Under the pieces are notes generated by a model. It was not told the origin of the DNA, ran no database searches, and saw only the letters and a program-made list of their open reading frames with translations. The translations under genes were made by a program, and so were the position numbers. A DNA stretch of 64,000 nucleotides from Impatiens glandulifera. Lineage: Eukaryota; Streptophyta; Magnoliopsida; Ericales; Balsaminaceae. Positions 24,481-36,744 of the stretch are shown here, in pieces; positions within the stretch are counted from its first letter, which is position 1, and every line of letters starts with the position of its first letter. The stretch is from NCBI RefSeq assembly GCF_907164915.1, contig NC_061867.1:31059751-31123750 (forward strand), given 5' to 3'.

Positions 24481-26388
24481 AATTCTTTAATATATATAAG
24501 TTGTGATTTGAGGGGAGAGGGAGTGATTGATAATATTAGAGTTTGCTTGATTTTTTATTTTATTTGAGATTTTTGATAAAAATATTTATTTGATTTAATT
24601 TTTACATCCATTAAAATTTTAAAGTTAATTAATTATTTTATCTATTAAATAAATGAGAGAGAAAATTTAGAGAATATATTAAATAATATTTTATTATTTC
24701 ATAAATAAAATAAATGATAAGATAAATAAAGTGAAATATAATAAAATATTAAATTTTGGATAAAATTATAAAATACCTAATATCAAATAGCTTTAGATGT
24801 ATTAATTATTATTATTTTCCTAAGAGTTTGTTTGATTATGATTATTTGAATGATATTATTTTTAGAATTTATTTGATATGATTATGAGTATTTTTATAAA
24901 TTGTTGATATTTTTTATCTCTCAAATTATGTTTATTTATTTTATGTACAATAATAGTTTATAATAAATAATTAATTTATTAAAATAATTAAAATAGATAT
25001 ATCAAGTTACAAATATATTCCATTTTAAAAATAATAAAAGTAATATTATTTTTGTGTGATAATTTTAAAATCACATTAGTGTAAATATTATTATTATTTT
25101 CTTAGTCTTACGAAATAATTAAATTTTCTTAAGCCCACCATAACAATAATTTCTGAGTCCGTCCAGATATATATTCAAATTAACCACAAATTTCAACCTG
25201 GTAATTCGATACTTTTAAAATTAAGCATCATATAGTCAAGTTTACTATTTGATTCTTTATCTCATTTTACAATATTCAAGAAAATAATAAATTATGTGAC
25301 TAGAACTATCGAGCTTACTAAACACGTTTTCAAAGAAGAAAAGAACATGTTGGGTGTTACAAATTCTATGACCATTTAAAATATATATATAATTTATGTT
25401 ATGATTTTTTTAGAATCCATTAAATAAATTATAAATTTTAGTTAGTAAATATAATTTTTTTTTGTACAGCTTCTCTTTCCGTTAACTTCATATGTGATTA
25501 CTTTTTCTTAAACATCATTTTATCTATTTTTTTTCGTTAAAATAAATTTTGATAGCAATATGAGAAGATTATGAAACAAACCTTATACCTTTTTATTTTT
25601 ATTTATAAAAGATTTATTTCATTTTATTATAAAAAAATGTACAATTATGAGTCAGTATTATGCCAACATAATTAACAAATTTCAAGCAAGCATTCATTTA
25701 ATTTTATAAAAAAAACATTATAAAGCAAAAATAAATATTTTTTCAAACTCAAAGATGATTGTATAAATTTTGTAACAATATTTATAACAACTTGTTTTCT
25801 ATTTTTTTTTTTCAATTATTAAAAGAAATTTGATAGTAATTTTGACTAGGTGAGTTTCAAAGCGGCAAGATACAAGTGGGTAGTGCATAGATCAAGAGTA
25901 AAAATAATTGAGTTTTTGTCGTGACGAGAGTTGTGATCCAAGTTTTCGATTTCATCTCAAGAGGAAGCTTAAGGGTTGATCCATGTTTTTTGTTTAGCTA
26001 TTTTTGTTTTTTCTTTATTTTTGTGAAAATTGAATTTTTTAAACTTGTTTATAATTAAATTATTAAAATAATTTTTATTTTAAATTTTAACTTTATAAAA
26101 CTAAATAAAAGATATTATAATATTTTGTAATTAATAAATTAACTAATCGTTGAAATATAGATGATGTGATAATATTTTTATAAAAAAATCCTACAATATT
26201 ATAAATAATTAATATTTAGTTACAACCATTAAACTCTATTTTCTTTTTCTATCACTCCACTCTACAATAAAAAAAACTCTATCAACCCTCACCAATCTAA
26301 AAAAACCCATATATAAATTCAATCAATATTTATCCTAAGAGTTTACACACAAAAAAACCTCTAACTTTTCAAGGAATAAAAATAAACA
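24481..26388. other. AT-rich intergenic DNA
   Basis: No gene recognised. 24480-25360 is duplicated at 54200-55070. 25360-26388 (upstream of LBD C, with 'cacaaaaaaacctctaac') has no counterpart in block II, because block II jumps from about 25360 to about 27680. Confidence 0.6.
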
Positions 26389-27700
26389 ATGAGCATCAAG
26401 GCCAATTCTCGCGCCAGAATCAGGGCATGCGGTTCGCACCTTACTTTAATTCCGGTGAAGGAACCGTCAATTTTGCGGTTGTTCATAAGATTTTCGAAGC
26501 GAGCAACGTTACAAAGCTTTTAACCAATGTTCCAATCCACAAACGACCCGACACCGTTTTTACTTTGAACTACGAGGCTCATGCTCGTCTCCAAGATCCT
26601 ATTTATGGTTGCATGTCTGAGATCCGTGATCTCCAAAATCAGGTACTTATGTATTTAGATATCGACCATAACATGATTTAACATGAATTAATTAATCATG
26701 TCAATTAGAAACAAATTAGATCAATAATTAGTTCAAAACTTCTATAAAAGTAAATTATGGTGTAATTATATGGTGATGTTATATGTATATTTGGTCTTAT
26801 GAAATAATTGATTTTCTTAATAATTTTGTAAAATATAATTTTAATTATTTAAGTTCTTATCATTGTTATACCACTATGAGAAATGTCTAGGATAATGGTT
26901 TGCTATCTTTAACGTTATATATTTCTTTCTTTAACTATCTTTTTTGCTAATATTATAATATTTTGATTTTATTTGATTATTTTATTTTATAGACGTCACT
27001 TTCATAAATATATTATTAACTAAAGAAAAACTTTTCACAAAAGAACTATTTCAAATATTAAAATTCACGTCACGACAAAATAAAAATATATATTATTTTA
27101 GATTATAATATAAATTTTAAGTAAAGTCATCTTCTTCTAAAATATATTTTATTTTAGTTTTAAAAATTATGGTTTATTTTTTTAAATAATTAATGATATT
27201 ATAGTTATTTGTACATTAACACAATTTTATATGGATATATTTTATGTACTATTATTTTGTCACTTCTATTAATTCAATTTTTTTTTTTGAAAAGTTAATT
27301 TTAACAAGCAATATTAGTTTTTAATATTTTAATACATTTTTGTGGACATGAATTTTATATGTAGGTGATCAATCTACAATCGGAGATTTCGTGCTTGCAA
27401 GCACATGTAGTCAGGCAGCCGCCACCTCAGCAACAACCGACATCTTCTCTGTCCATGTCGGACTTCCCTTTTGCTGACGCTGGCACCTATGACATGTCAG
27501 TACCTCTCTATGAGTTTGATCCAAATATTGGATCATCTCATCAGCAGGCCAATTCATGGGCAGCAAATCTGCAGCAATTCCATGAACAGAACACTTTCGT
27601 CGGAGCTCCGGTGGGCGGCGGGATTGGGGAAGAGTTTGCTAGGGAGTTACTGCTGAAGTATCAAAGATCTGCCCCAAGCAGCATGACACCATGGCACTAA
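26389..27700 (+). pseudogene. LBD copy C: zinc-finger-less but otherwise open two-exon frame
   Basis: The usual start (26389, MSIKANSRARI) runs into a deletion that removes the Cys finger between 'gcatgcgg' and 'ttcgcacc' and shifts the frame. An in-frame ATG at 26427 opens a clean frame: RFAPYFNSGEG, the GAS block with [28 protein letters not shown], then SEIRDLQNQ. Donor CAG|gtactt lies at 26642 and acceptor tag|GTG at 27365. Phase 0 joins it to exon 2 (VINLQSEISCLQAHV..., ending SSMTPWH at 27700), giving about 183 residues. It has the dimerisation parts of an LBD (GAS block and helix) but no DNA-binding finger. The open frame is compatible with a recent pseudogene or a retained, finger-less partner. 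The window alone cannot decide; I favour pseudogene. Confidence 0.8.
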
Positions 27701-28032
27701 TTCATAATTACTTTTGATAATCCCTAAACTATTAACTATATATATGGTAATTTGGCAAATATTTATTACCGTCCTTGAATGGTAATTTTTTTTCTTTTCC
27801 GGATTTTCAGTACTTTCTTTATTGAATAAACAAACTCTTGTAATTTATTTATTTATCTAACTTTAAAAAATTTATATGTTCTCATGATTGCCTGTCATTC
27901 TACATTTGAGTTTTGAAAATTTGTATCTATAGGTATGTTTCGTTGTTTTGTTCCTTTCCCTTCCTATATTGTTTTATATGAATACTCATTCTTAGGAATA
28001 TGAGTTATAAATTAAAATTTAGTGGTTTAAAA

Positions 28033-28034
<2 letters not shown>

Positions 28035-28082
<48 letters not shown>
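28035..28082. repeat. (TA)n microsatellite
   Basis: About 24 TA units between LBD C and LBD F. It is much shorter at the matching place in block II (about 55383). Confidence 0.95.
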
Positions 28083-28086
<4 letters not shown>

Positions 28087-28443
28087 AAGCAACAACTTAC
28101 CCTTTGGCATTGACAGATATTATTATTTTTTTATTTAAAAAATTAATTTTCTAAAAGTAAAATAAAATAAAAGATATAATTATAATTTTTTAATTAATAA
28201 ATTAACTAATGGTTGAAATATAAATGATTTGATTATATTTTTTAATAAAAAACTCCCAAAAAAAATCATAAATAATTAATGTTTACTACAACATTAATTT
28301 TAATTTTTTTTCCTATTACTCCACTTTACAAAAATAAGAACACTACCAATCCTCATCGATCTAAAAAAACACACTTATAAATTCAATTATTGTTATCCTA
28401 AGGTTCCAAAAAAAACTCTCATCTCAAAGAAAAAAAATCAATA

Positions 28444-29830
28444 ATGAGCATCAATGTCAATTCTTGTGACAGAATCATTACCGGGCCTGAAAAATATCAA
28501 TGAGCATCAAGGCCAATTCATTGCAAAACAGATGACTGGTTGACTACATATTCACACCTTACTTAGATTCCGATCAAGTAATAGTCAATTTCGCATCCGT
28601 TCACAAGATTTCCGAAGCGAACACTATTTATGAGCTTCTAACTAATATCCTGATCCAAAAACGAATTGATACCATTTTCACTTTATGCTTGAAGGCTCAT
28701 GTTTGTCTTTGAGATCCTATATATGGTTGCACTCCAAAATGGTATGTATATAATTTATCATAAATTAATTAATCCCTAAAACTAGAAACAAATCAAAACC
28801 ATAATTATGTCAAATCTTCTAAAAATATATTTTGGTGTAATTACATTGGGTGTCCCAAGTATTTGAAGAACTATTCAAAAAAAGAATTTGTGGTCACAAA
28901 ATTAAAATATATTAATACTAATCATAATTTCAAAAAAATGTAAAATAAATATATAACTATGATATCTACTTATAAAAAATACATAATATATATAAAAATA
29001 TTAATATAATTGTGATAAAAATATATTAATTGATTTATAATATATATTTATTAATTAAATATTTTTGATAAATTTGAAAATTTTAGTGTCTTTATAAGTG
29101 AGACTATGTAATGCCTTACCCTTTGTACTGCCTGATTACATCGTGATATTATTTATATGTATGTTTGGTGTATGAAAAAAATGGTTTTGAAATTTGTATG
29201 AATTCGTGTTGGTTTGGTTTATTTTTGTGAAATAATTGTTTTGTTTGTTTAAATTATTAGTTATCTTCATTTCTTAATAATAATCTATTATACAAAATTC
29301 TATATAAATGTCTGTATTATCTTTAACATAATATAATATAATATGTTTATTTGACTTAATTTTTAGTTAATATAATAATATTTTGATTTTATTAATTTTT
29401 TTATCTACGATGAGATAATCATATTATTAAATAAAGAATTTTTTTTTAAAAAATAGTTTAAAAAAAAAACAAATTAAGACAAAATAAAAAATATTATATT
29501 ATGGTAATATTAGAATATAAAAAGTAAAGTCATTTGACTTTAAGATTGCTTCTCTCTTATATATATATTTTTTTATTTTAATATTATAATTAATTTTTTA
29601 AATAAACTAACACATTATTGATATTATTCAACATTAATAAACCCCTTTTTACCATTCATATATTTATACTATTATATATAAACAAGAAACTATATTAGTA
29701 GAAATTCTGGTAAAATAGTATGGTTTTGATTTGATTTAAACTTTTAATACATTTTTGTGGACATAATTATTTTGGCGCGGTCACCCATGACACGTCGCTT
29801 CTTGGAGTTTGATCGATCATATATGGCATT
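28444..29830 (+). pseudogene. LBD copy F, heavily degenerate
   Basis: The start region occurs twice (ATG at 28444 and again at 28500, both 'atgagcatcaa'), with the fused interval lacking most of the finger. Downstream 'ttcacaccttacttagattccgatcaa' and 'cgttcacaagatttccgaagcgaacactat' are the GAS block with stops. Exon 1 ends at about 28742 before a gtatgtat donor. A short exon-2 relic (ccatgacacgtcgcttcttggagtttgatc) lies near 29787-29815. Copy G at 55754 shares the same lesions, so decay predates the block duplication. Confidence 0.72.
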
Positions 29831-30655
29831 TATCTGAAAAATTATTACCAAGATCATGACTATGCTAATTTGTTTTTTTCTATTTTGTTTATTGAATAAA
29901 GTTGTTAAGCAAATTCAATACTTATATGAAAATACATTTGAATAAAGTTGTTTATCTAAGTTTGAAATTTTCATTTATTTTGAATGTATTGTGCCATTGT
30001 ACCTATAGTGTCACTCCAATAAAATTAATACTATAATTGAATTATTGGTAACACAAGTGGAAAGAAATTAAAAAAATAATTAGAGTTTGGAAAAGTAATA
30101 TCGACATGTTTAAAAGTTTTGTGTCTTCTTCTTGCAATGGTAGCTAGTTCTGAAAATTTCCTTTAAATTATAATTTATTGGTAATATGAGCCCACTTTTG
30201 AATGATCGGGTGCTTTTTCTGAATTATATGTCTTTAGTACACAATGAGTTTAGAGGTGAACTTTTGAATTAATTTGAATAATAAAACTTTTATATAGACC
30301 ATTATAAATTGAAAAAAAAACATTTAATCAATGTTAGTGGTATGATATAAGATATATATTCAAATAATTTAAAAAATATGATTTATATTCGAAATATATT
30401 AATTAATCTTATGATTAATATATGTTTTTACAAATTTATCAACTTAAGTCTTACGTTTATTGTTTAATAAAAATATTAGTTTTAAATTGGTATTGTATTT
30501 GTGTTATTTGATTTGATTTTGTTTAATTACTTTTTGTAAAGTTAGCTTAAAACATATTAGAATATGAATTATTAGATATATGGAATTATGGGCCAATCTA
30601 TTTAGATTTAAAATAAGATAAATTCTCAACGATCATTCCTATTCTTTCTTTTTTT

Positions 30656-32092
30656 TCCTCAGGAGGTATGCACCCGAACGGTTATTGCACCATGTGTACT
30701 GCACCTACTGGAGCCAATATCTAGAAAATGACCATGATTAATAATTTGAAAAGCAGATTTCCCAAATTTATTACTCTCAGTTCTACTATCTTTCTCCAAG
30801 TTATATAGATGGTCATTAAAATTTTACACATATAGCTAGGGTGAATAGCATTTGGTGGAAGTTTTTGAAATTGTTTCTCAAAGAACGTCTCTATCAAATA
30901 CATCCATATACAAAACAGAGTCTCCATGGATAAGGGATATGATTAAAAGACATATATGTGTTTATATGTATTTATCCAGTATTGTGTAGTTAAATAGAAA
31001 TATATGTTGACATATTATTCCAAAATAATGCAATACCTCTATATTGGTCAACCAGATATCGATGTGACAGTGATGTGTAAATCCTAAGTTATGACTCAAA
31101 AATTTGAAAATAATGACAAATGTACTAATTTCTAGAATACTAATTGATCTATTTTATGTATTCAAACAAGACGTTTTAACTAATAGATTGTTAAAAAAAG
31201 TCCTCAAACCATGATAGTTTATTAACAAGATACTCATTGAGGAACTTATGGCTAATTAGGATCAGCAATCAGAACCCTTTGTGAAAGAGTTAGAATTTTG
31301 TGAGGAAGTAGTAGACATAAGATGAGAGTTTGAAAAGAAAGAAATTGTGGATGAGATTGAAAGTAAGTCATGTCTTAAGATAGGAATATCTACCATACTT
31401 GAATCACATTATAGTCGATTTTCTCAACTCGGATGATGTTGACGTTCGTTTGCTGCGGCTAATAAATCTGCTAGTTTTGTATCGACGAACCAACATCGAT
31501 CTTAATTGTTTCTTCTACGAAGACCTAATTTGATTTTGAAACTCTTTGAGTTTCTCTTTCTCTCTTAAATTATTTTCCTAGGTAATTGTCTTTGTCATTC
31601 AATGCACGCTCTCTTATCCATTTTAGAGATATATATTCATCAAAATTAGAGATGAGTGATGATATAGGAATGATACCTCATAATTGTGTTCCATGAGTAT
31701 CATCAATTGGACACTACAATACTCTATATGTGAGACTCTTAGGTTCCTCCACAATTTAAGAGACGATATTAATTATAGAATCAGGGTGAAGACAATTACA
31801 AGGTAAGTGGGCTATAGTTATTACCTCACTAGAGTAGTTAGTATTGTCGAAGTGGAGGGGATTATTTTGGTAATCTTGACATATAAGTGTGGCATTTGAT
31901 GTTAGTAGGGTTATGGAAGAGTTTGTGGTAAGTTGGGTTGGTGAAGGTAGTGGAATGAGAAAATGATCTAAGGGAAGTTGGGTTGGATTAGGTTGTGTAA
32001 ATAGTGTATCGTGGGAGGGCTTAGAGGATGACAACAGACTCATCGAGAGGAGATCCATTAGAAGGAAGTCCCAAGTTTAGGTGATCCCTTGT
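30656..32092. other. Unique sequence between block I and the copia element, no recognised gene
   Basis: Somewhat less AT-rich than its neighbours and not matched in block II. Minus-strand frames at 30721-30927 and 31756-32058 have no motif I recognise. 'ggatgacaacagactcatcgagagg' (about 32029) resembles 'ggatgacaataggcttatcgagagg' at about 36090, on the far side of the copia element. The copia element may therefore interrupt an older repeat. Confidence 0.4.
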
Positions 32093-32648
32093 TGTTAGAG
32101 AAATCGAATAATAACACCTGTGTAGCAATCCAGAAATAGACAAACTACAACAAAGGCCTAACAAATTTTTTCCCCTTCTATATAATCAAATAGGTAGCCA
32201 ATTCAATTGAGCATCAAACAATTAAACAATCAAAGAATCAGAGAGAAAGACACCAAGACTTTACATAGAAAACCCAAATTAGGTAAAAACCACGAGACAC
32301 TTCGGCCACTTAAATCATCCACTATATCAAATGAGTATAAAATGCTGTTTAATACAAGCCTAGAGGTAATCTAATAAAATTATCAATTAACCTCATCCTA
32401 ACTTGTCATTCACATACATTATCATCATCACTAAAGATGGCTAATCAAATGGAGAAGAGATAAAGGAAATTAGAAGAAGAACATACTACTTCATTGGAGA
32501 AATTGTTGTTTCGATGGAGGAAGAGTTTCTTCAATGGAGGAAGAGAGAGAAAGAACCAATCAACTGCTGTGTTTTTTTTTCTTTAATTAAATATGTCCTA
32601 ATGGGCTTTATTAATTTGTCAGGCCCAACTGTCAAATGAGCTGACCCA
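32093..32648 (-). repeat. 3' LTR of the copia element
   Basis: On the plus strand it runs from TGTTAGAGAAATCG to GAGCTGACCCA and is followed by 'ataaatctccccc', the complement of the polypurine tract. The part from about 32495 on is repeated at 35795-35940 ('ggaggaagag', 'aaatatg.cctaatgggcttt'). Confidence 0.75.
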
Positions 32649-32662
32649 ATAAATCTCCCCCG

Positions 32663-33300
32663 TCAGCGCAACTTTGCGGGCATCAATAAACCCGATCTCT
32701 CCCGACAATCTTTAAACTTTTCCGTAGGCAAGGATTTTGTAAACATATCGGCACCATTCTCACTTGTATGAATCTTCTCCAAGTTCAGCTCTTTTGCCTC
32801 AAGCACATCACGTATCCAATGATATCTCACGTCGATGTGTTTGGATCTCGAATGAAAAACTGAATTCTTTGAGAGATGAATGACACTTTGACTGTCGTAA
32901 AACAAAGTGAACTTCTCTTGCTTTTGACCCAACTCTTGTAGGAACTTCTTCATCCATAACACCTCTTTACATGCCTCAATAGCTGCAATATACTCAGCTT
33001 CTGTAGTAGATAAAGCAACACACTTTTGTAACCTTGAATACCACGAAAAAAAACTGCCTGCAAAGGTAACCAAAAAACTTGATACGGATTTTCTTGAATC
33101 AACATCACTCGCCATATCAGAATCTGTAAAGCCTTCAAAAATAGGAGTATCACTTCCGAAGCATAAACGTGCTTTCGAAGAGCCTCGAAGATATCTGAGA
33201 ATCCATTTAATAACCAACCAACTTGACTACCAATTACGGAGTCATAATGTACATTCTTCATTTCATATTTCTCTTTCTCACTTGTAGGACATTGTTTAGA
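32663..33300 (-). pseudogene. Copia RNase H
   Basis: Frame with LRGSSKARLCFG, FTDSDMASDVDSRKSVSSF, ALSTTEAEYIAAIEACKE, LFYDSQSVIHLSKN and SKHIDVRYHWIRD, ending near AKLR at 32663. This is the classic copia RNase HI order, with the catalytic Asp (TDSD), Glu (TEAE) and Asp (YDSQS) present. The upstream join to reverse transcriptase is broken by frameshift and stops between about 33217 and 33433. It would remove RNA from the RNA/DNA hybrid during reverse transcription. Confidence 0.9.
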
Positions 33301-33432
33301 ACTCAACTTGAAATGACCTACAAGTGGAACTGAAATCGGTTTTCAATTTTTCATTGCAAACCTCTCAAGTACCTTCTCAATGTACTTCTCATGTGATAGC
33401 CAAAGTGTTCTTTTCTTTCTGTCTTTTGTGAT

Positions 33433-34337
33433 TTACATGCCTAGGATCTGCATCATTGAACCCAAATCCTTCATCGCAAAAGACTTGTTTAAATCCCTTT
33501 TGAGCTTCTCAATTTTCGCAATATCTTGTCCAACAATCAGCATATCATCAACATAGAGCACAAGAATAACATAATAATCAATACCGTATCTCTTGATGAA
33601 AACACAATGATCAGAAGTAGTCTTATTATACCAATTTGCTTCCATGAATGAGTCAAATTTTCTGTACCATTGTCTAGGCGCTTGTTTGAGCCCATACAAG
33701 CTTTTCCTCAACCTGTAGACAAGATCTTCTTTACCTTTAAATTTGAAACCCTCGGGTTGTTCCATATCGATCTCTTCCTTCAAGTCACCATGGGGAAATT
33801 CAGTCTTCACATCTAGTTGTTCAATTTCCAAATCTTGACTAGCAGCCAATGTTAACACAACTCTAATGGATGACCTCTTCACAACCGGTGAGAAGATCTC
33901 TTCAAAATCAATCCATTTTTTCTGTCCAAAGCCCTTCACAGCCAGTCTTGCTTTGTATCGAGGTTGTGAGCTATTTTCTTGATGCTTCAACTTGAATATC
34001 CACTTTTTTTTCAAAGTCTTTTTTTCTTTCAAAAGTTTCACCAAGTCATAAGTCTCGTTCTCTTGCAAGGAATGTATATTTTCTTGCATTGCCACCGACC
34101 ACTTGTTCTTGTTTAATGAGAAAATACTTCTTGATAGGTTTCTGGTTCTCCCTCGTTAGTCAACATCACATACTCATTGGGAGGATACCTACTAGAAGGT
34201 TTTCGCTGCCTACTAGATCTTATAATATGCTGATCATCAGATGGCTCTAGAGAACTATCATCACCTTGTTCAGCTTCCTCTGTTGGCTCAACATCAACTA
34301 GATCAGTCTCATCAACCTCAACTTGGGCATTTTCCAC
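33433..34337 (-). pseudogene. Copia reverse transcriptase (RVT_2)
   Basis: Starts with the linker SRQRKPSSRYPPNEYV (34337-34113), a frame interruption near 34100, then NIHSLQENETYDLVKL, KWIFKLKHQENS, RYKARLAVKGF, FSPVVKRSSIRVVL, QLDVKTEFPHGDL, YGLKQAPRQWY and the catalytic YVDDMLI. Against the usual motifs, LDVKTAFLHGDL has become LDVKTEFPHGDL, so catalytic-region substitutions add to the frame break. The frame closes at 33433 in the thumb. Confidence 0.92.
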
Positions 34338-34381
34338 ATTATTGGGCTTTTATTGTGGTGTACGAACCCTACCATTATCAG

Positions 34382-35374
34382 TAGGGGTGTTCAACCGGCC
34401 GGTTAATCGGTTAACCGGTTAAATGGTTCCGGTTAAGACCGGTTTTGCCTATTATTTTACAAACCGGTTAACCAACCGTTAATGTTATCGGTTTTACTGG
34501 ATTTGGTTCTACCGGTTTTGGTCGGTTCCGGTCGGTTAACCGGGTTTAACCAGGAACCGGTAATTTAATTTTTTAAATTAAGTAATAAATTTATTAAATA
34601 ATTTTATTTTCCAAATTATTGTTTGTACTTTCCTGTTATACTATTCTCTATCCTTTCTTGTCTCTATTATAATATAATATAATATAATATATTATTATTA
34701 TAATATAATATATATATTATAATATATTATATTATTATAATATATTTTATTGATATATTTAAGAATATGTTATAATATATAATATAATATATTTTATTGA
34801 TATATTTAATAATATGTTATAATATAATTTATTTTATATCTATTTTTTGTTAAATTTTTATATATTTCTTGAAAAAAATCAAATTCAAATTCATTATGTG
34901 AATTAGTATTTGACCAACCAAGTATATACAAATATGATTGAATCTCATTCTTAACCGATAAAACGAGTAGTTAAATCGGTAAGTTATAATAAAATAATTG
35001 TTATCTGAATAAATTATTTCAGTTTGTTTATAATTTATTTTTGTAAAATTTTATAATAATTATAATATTTTTTAAAAATAATTCTATAAAATTATAATTT
35101 AAAATTTAAAAATAATTTTTTATATAGAGTACTAAATATTATTTATAAAATAACTAATATAAATTATAAAATATAAAATATATAATTAAATTATTATCGG
35201 TTTACCGGTTAAATCGTTAGAAAAATAGGTAAACCGAAAACCGAACCGTTTAACCGGTAAAAAACCGGTTGACCGGAACCTCTAAAACTAGTTAACCAAT
35301 AAACCGTTAAAATGGAACCGATTAACTATCGGTTCGGTTGGGTTACAGTTTTCCAGTTTTTTTGCACAGCCCTA
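34382..35374. mobile_element. Non-autonomous hAT-like element with GGTTAACCGG arrays, inserted in copia
   Basis: Ends are TAGGGGTGTTCAACCGG...TTTTTGCACAGCCCTA. The flanks are ATTATCAG (34374-34381) and ATTATCGA (35375-35382), an 8-bp hAT-type duplication with small changes. Both subterminal zones (34395-34560 and 35195-35335) are filled with 'accggttaaccggtt' words in inverted arrangement around an AT-rich core of about 600 bp. It interrupts the copia polyprotein between integrase and reverse transcriptase. No transposase is seen. Confidence 0.8.
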
Positions 35375-35767
35375 ATTATCGAGTAAATCTTTCTCCGTAG
35401 ACTTCGGCTTTTCTTTTTTCTGAAAGTCTTCAATGGTTTGATCTTCAAAGAATACCACATCTCTGCTTCTAATGAATTTCTTGTTAATCGGATCCCAACA
35501 TCGGTACCCAAATTCTCCGTGGCCATACCAAATAAAGATACATTGTCTCGTCTTGCTATCAAGCTTAGCTCTCTAATATCGAGGAACATGAACAACAACT
35601 TTACAACCAAAAACACTCAAGTGATCATAAGAGACGTCTTTACCTCTCCAAACTCTTTTTGGAACGTCGGTATCTAAAGAACTTGAGGGTGAAAGATTTA
35701 TCAGATCAACCGCTGTCTTCATTGCCTCTCCCCAAAAGGATTTTGGCAACTTAGAATGTGACAACAT
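35375..35767 (-). pseudogene. Copia integrase C-terminal part
   Basis: The frame from 35767 reads PKSFWGEAMKTAVDLINLSPS, then KRVWRGKDVSYDHLSVFGCK. It shifts near 35575 to KLDSKTRQCIFIWYGHGEFGYR and RSRDVVFFEDQ. This is the region after the integrase catalytic core in copia polyproteins. The core itself (DDE) is missing. Confidence 0.88.
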
Positions 35768-35794
35768 ACAAAAAATTCTCTCATTGATAGATAT

Positions 35795-35940
35795 GTTTCA
35801 ATGGAGAAATTACTGTTTCAATGGAGGAAGAGATGCTTCTATGGAGGAAGAGGGAGAGAGAACCAATTAATTGCTGTGTTTTTTTTCTTTAATTAAATAT
35901 GCCCTAATGGGCTTTATTAATTTGTCAGGCCCAACTGCCA
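35795..35940 (-). repeat. Truncated LTR copy of the copia element
   Basis: Matches 32495-32638 ('ggaggaagag', 'aaccaatta.ttgctgtgttttttttctttaattaaatatg'). It lacks the remaining roughly 400 bases of LTR and the last 18 or so bases on its right side. Confidence 0.8.
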
Positions 35941-36744
35941 CCCAACACTTGTGTGATAATATTTGATATCCCATTAATTTGATTGTGTGTTTCATTTGAT
36001 TGAAGCATAATTATTGGGTATTTATTTCCCTCAAACAACCATATCAGAAGTGTAGAGAATGAGTTCCTTGATATTTACATTTTTAAAAAGGATGACAATA
36101 GGCTTATCGAGAGGCTCATCGAGATAGGTTGTCGAAAGATTACTAGACCACTGTGAACGCATTCATGGACCATACCAATTATTTTTCATATATTTTTTAA
36201 AACTTTCACATTTGATCACATCATGGTTTAAACATCCACACACAAGTCACCCAAATGCTCGTAGGAGAATTAAAACTAACTATTGGGAATGTTATTTCAT
36301 ATTTTCCATATTTTTCTTATCATTTTTATTTTATTTTATTTTTGCTAAAATATTAGAATTGAAAATACTCTACAATAATTATTAAAATTTACATAAATAA
36401 CTACTAGAGGACTTTTAAGCTAATTAATTGTATTTTTTATTTTTTTTACTTATTTATTTATTTTGAATAATGTTTAATGTTATGTTTTTGTCGTTAATTT
36501 TAAAATAATTTTGAGCCAAAAATTTTATTTTATTTCTAAAACGATCATTACACAGGAATAAAATAAATAATTAGCTTAGGAATCGATTGAATTCAAAAAT
36601 AATTAAAATCTAAGTTATATTCAAATAAAAGAAAAAACATTAAAAAATCAATAAATACATAAATAGGTTAAATTAAATAAATGCTTTTTAATTAATATAA
36701 TTAATGTTTATTTTGCAGGTTGGAAAAAAATTTAAAAAAATTAT
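35941..36744. other. AT-rich DNA at the left border of block II
   Basis: No gene recognised. From about 36280 the wording ('cttatcatttttattttattttatttttgctaaaatatt') parallels 59235-59330, where gamma passes directly into alpha. This suggests the block II border lies near 36280. Confidence 0.5.

Larger units (their letters stand above)
3668..30655 (+). repeat. Block I of a large tandem segmental duplication
   Basis: The stretch from the CACTA end to about 30655 is matched segment by segment, in the same order and orientation, by about 36280-57960 (block II). Anchors readable by eye include alpha (3668-4355 plus 9344-10557 against 36745-37378 plus 42404-43947), LBD A against D, the ccgag minisatellite (16.15-16.85 against 46.65-47.3 kb), the hAT-like element (22232-23505 against 51084-52350, same target duplication), and LBD F against G. 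Homology stops near 30655, where the text changes after tcctattctttc. Differences between blocks are mostly discrete transposon insertions and deletions. Confidence 0.8.
32093..35940 (-). mobile_element. Ty1/copia retrotransposon, 5'-truncated and split
   Basis: On the minus strand the order is partial LTR (35940-35795), end of integrase, reverse transcriptase, RNase H, polypurine tract, and 3' LTR (32648-32093). Gag, protease and most of integrase are missing: integrase sequence abuts the LTR remnant at about 35770-35795. A 993-bp hAT-like element interrupts the integrase/RT linker. No clear target duplication was found, consistent with truncation of the right LTR. Confidence 0.88.

Noticed and set aside
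31756..32058. 100-codon minus-strand frame rich in Pro/Thr/Ser
   Set aside because: No recognised motif, next to a transposon border; could be chance. Left as unrecognised sequence.
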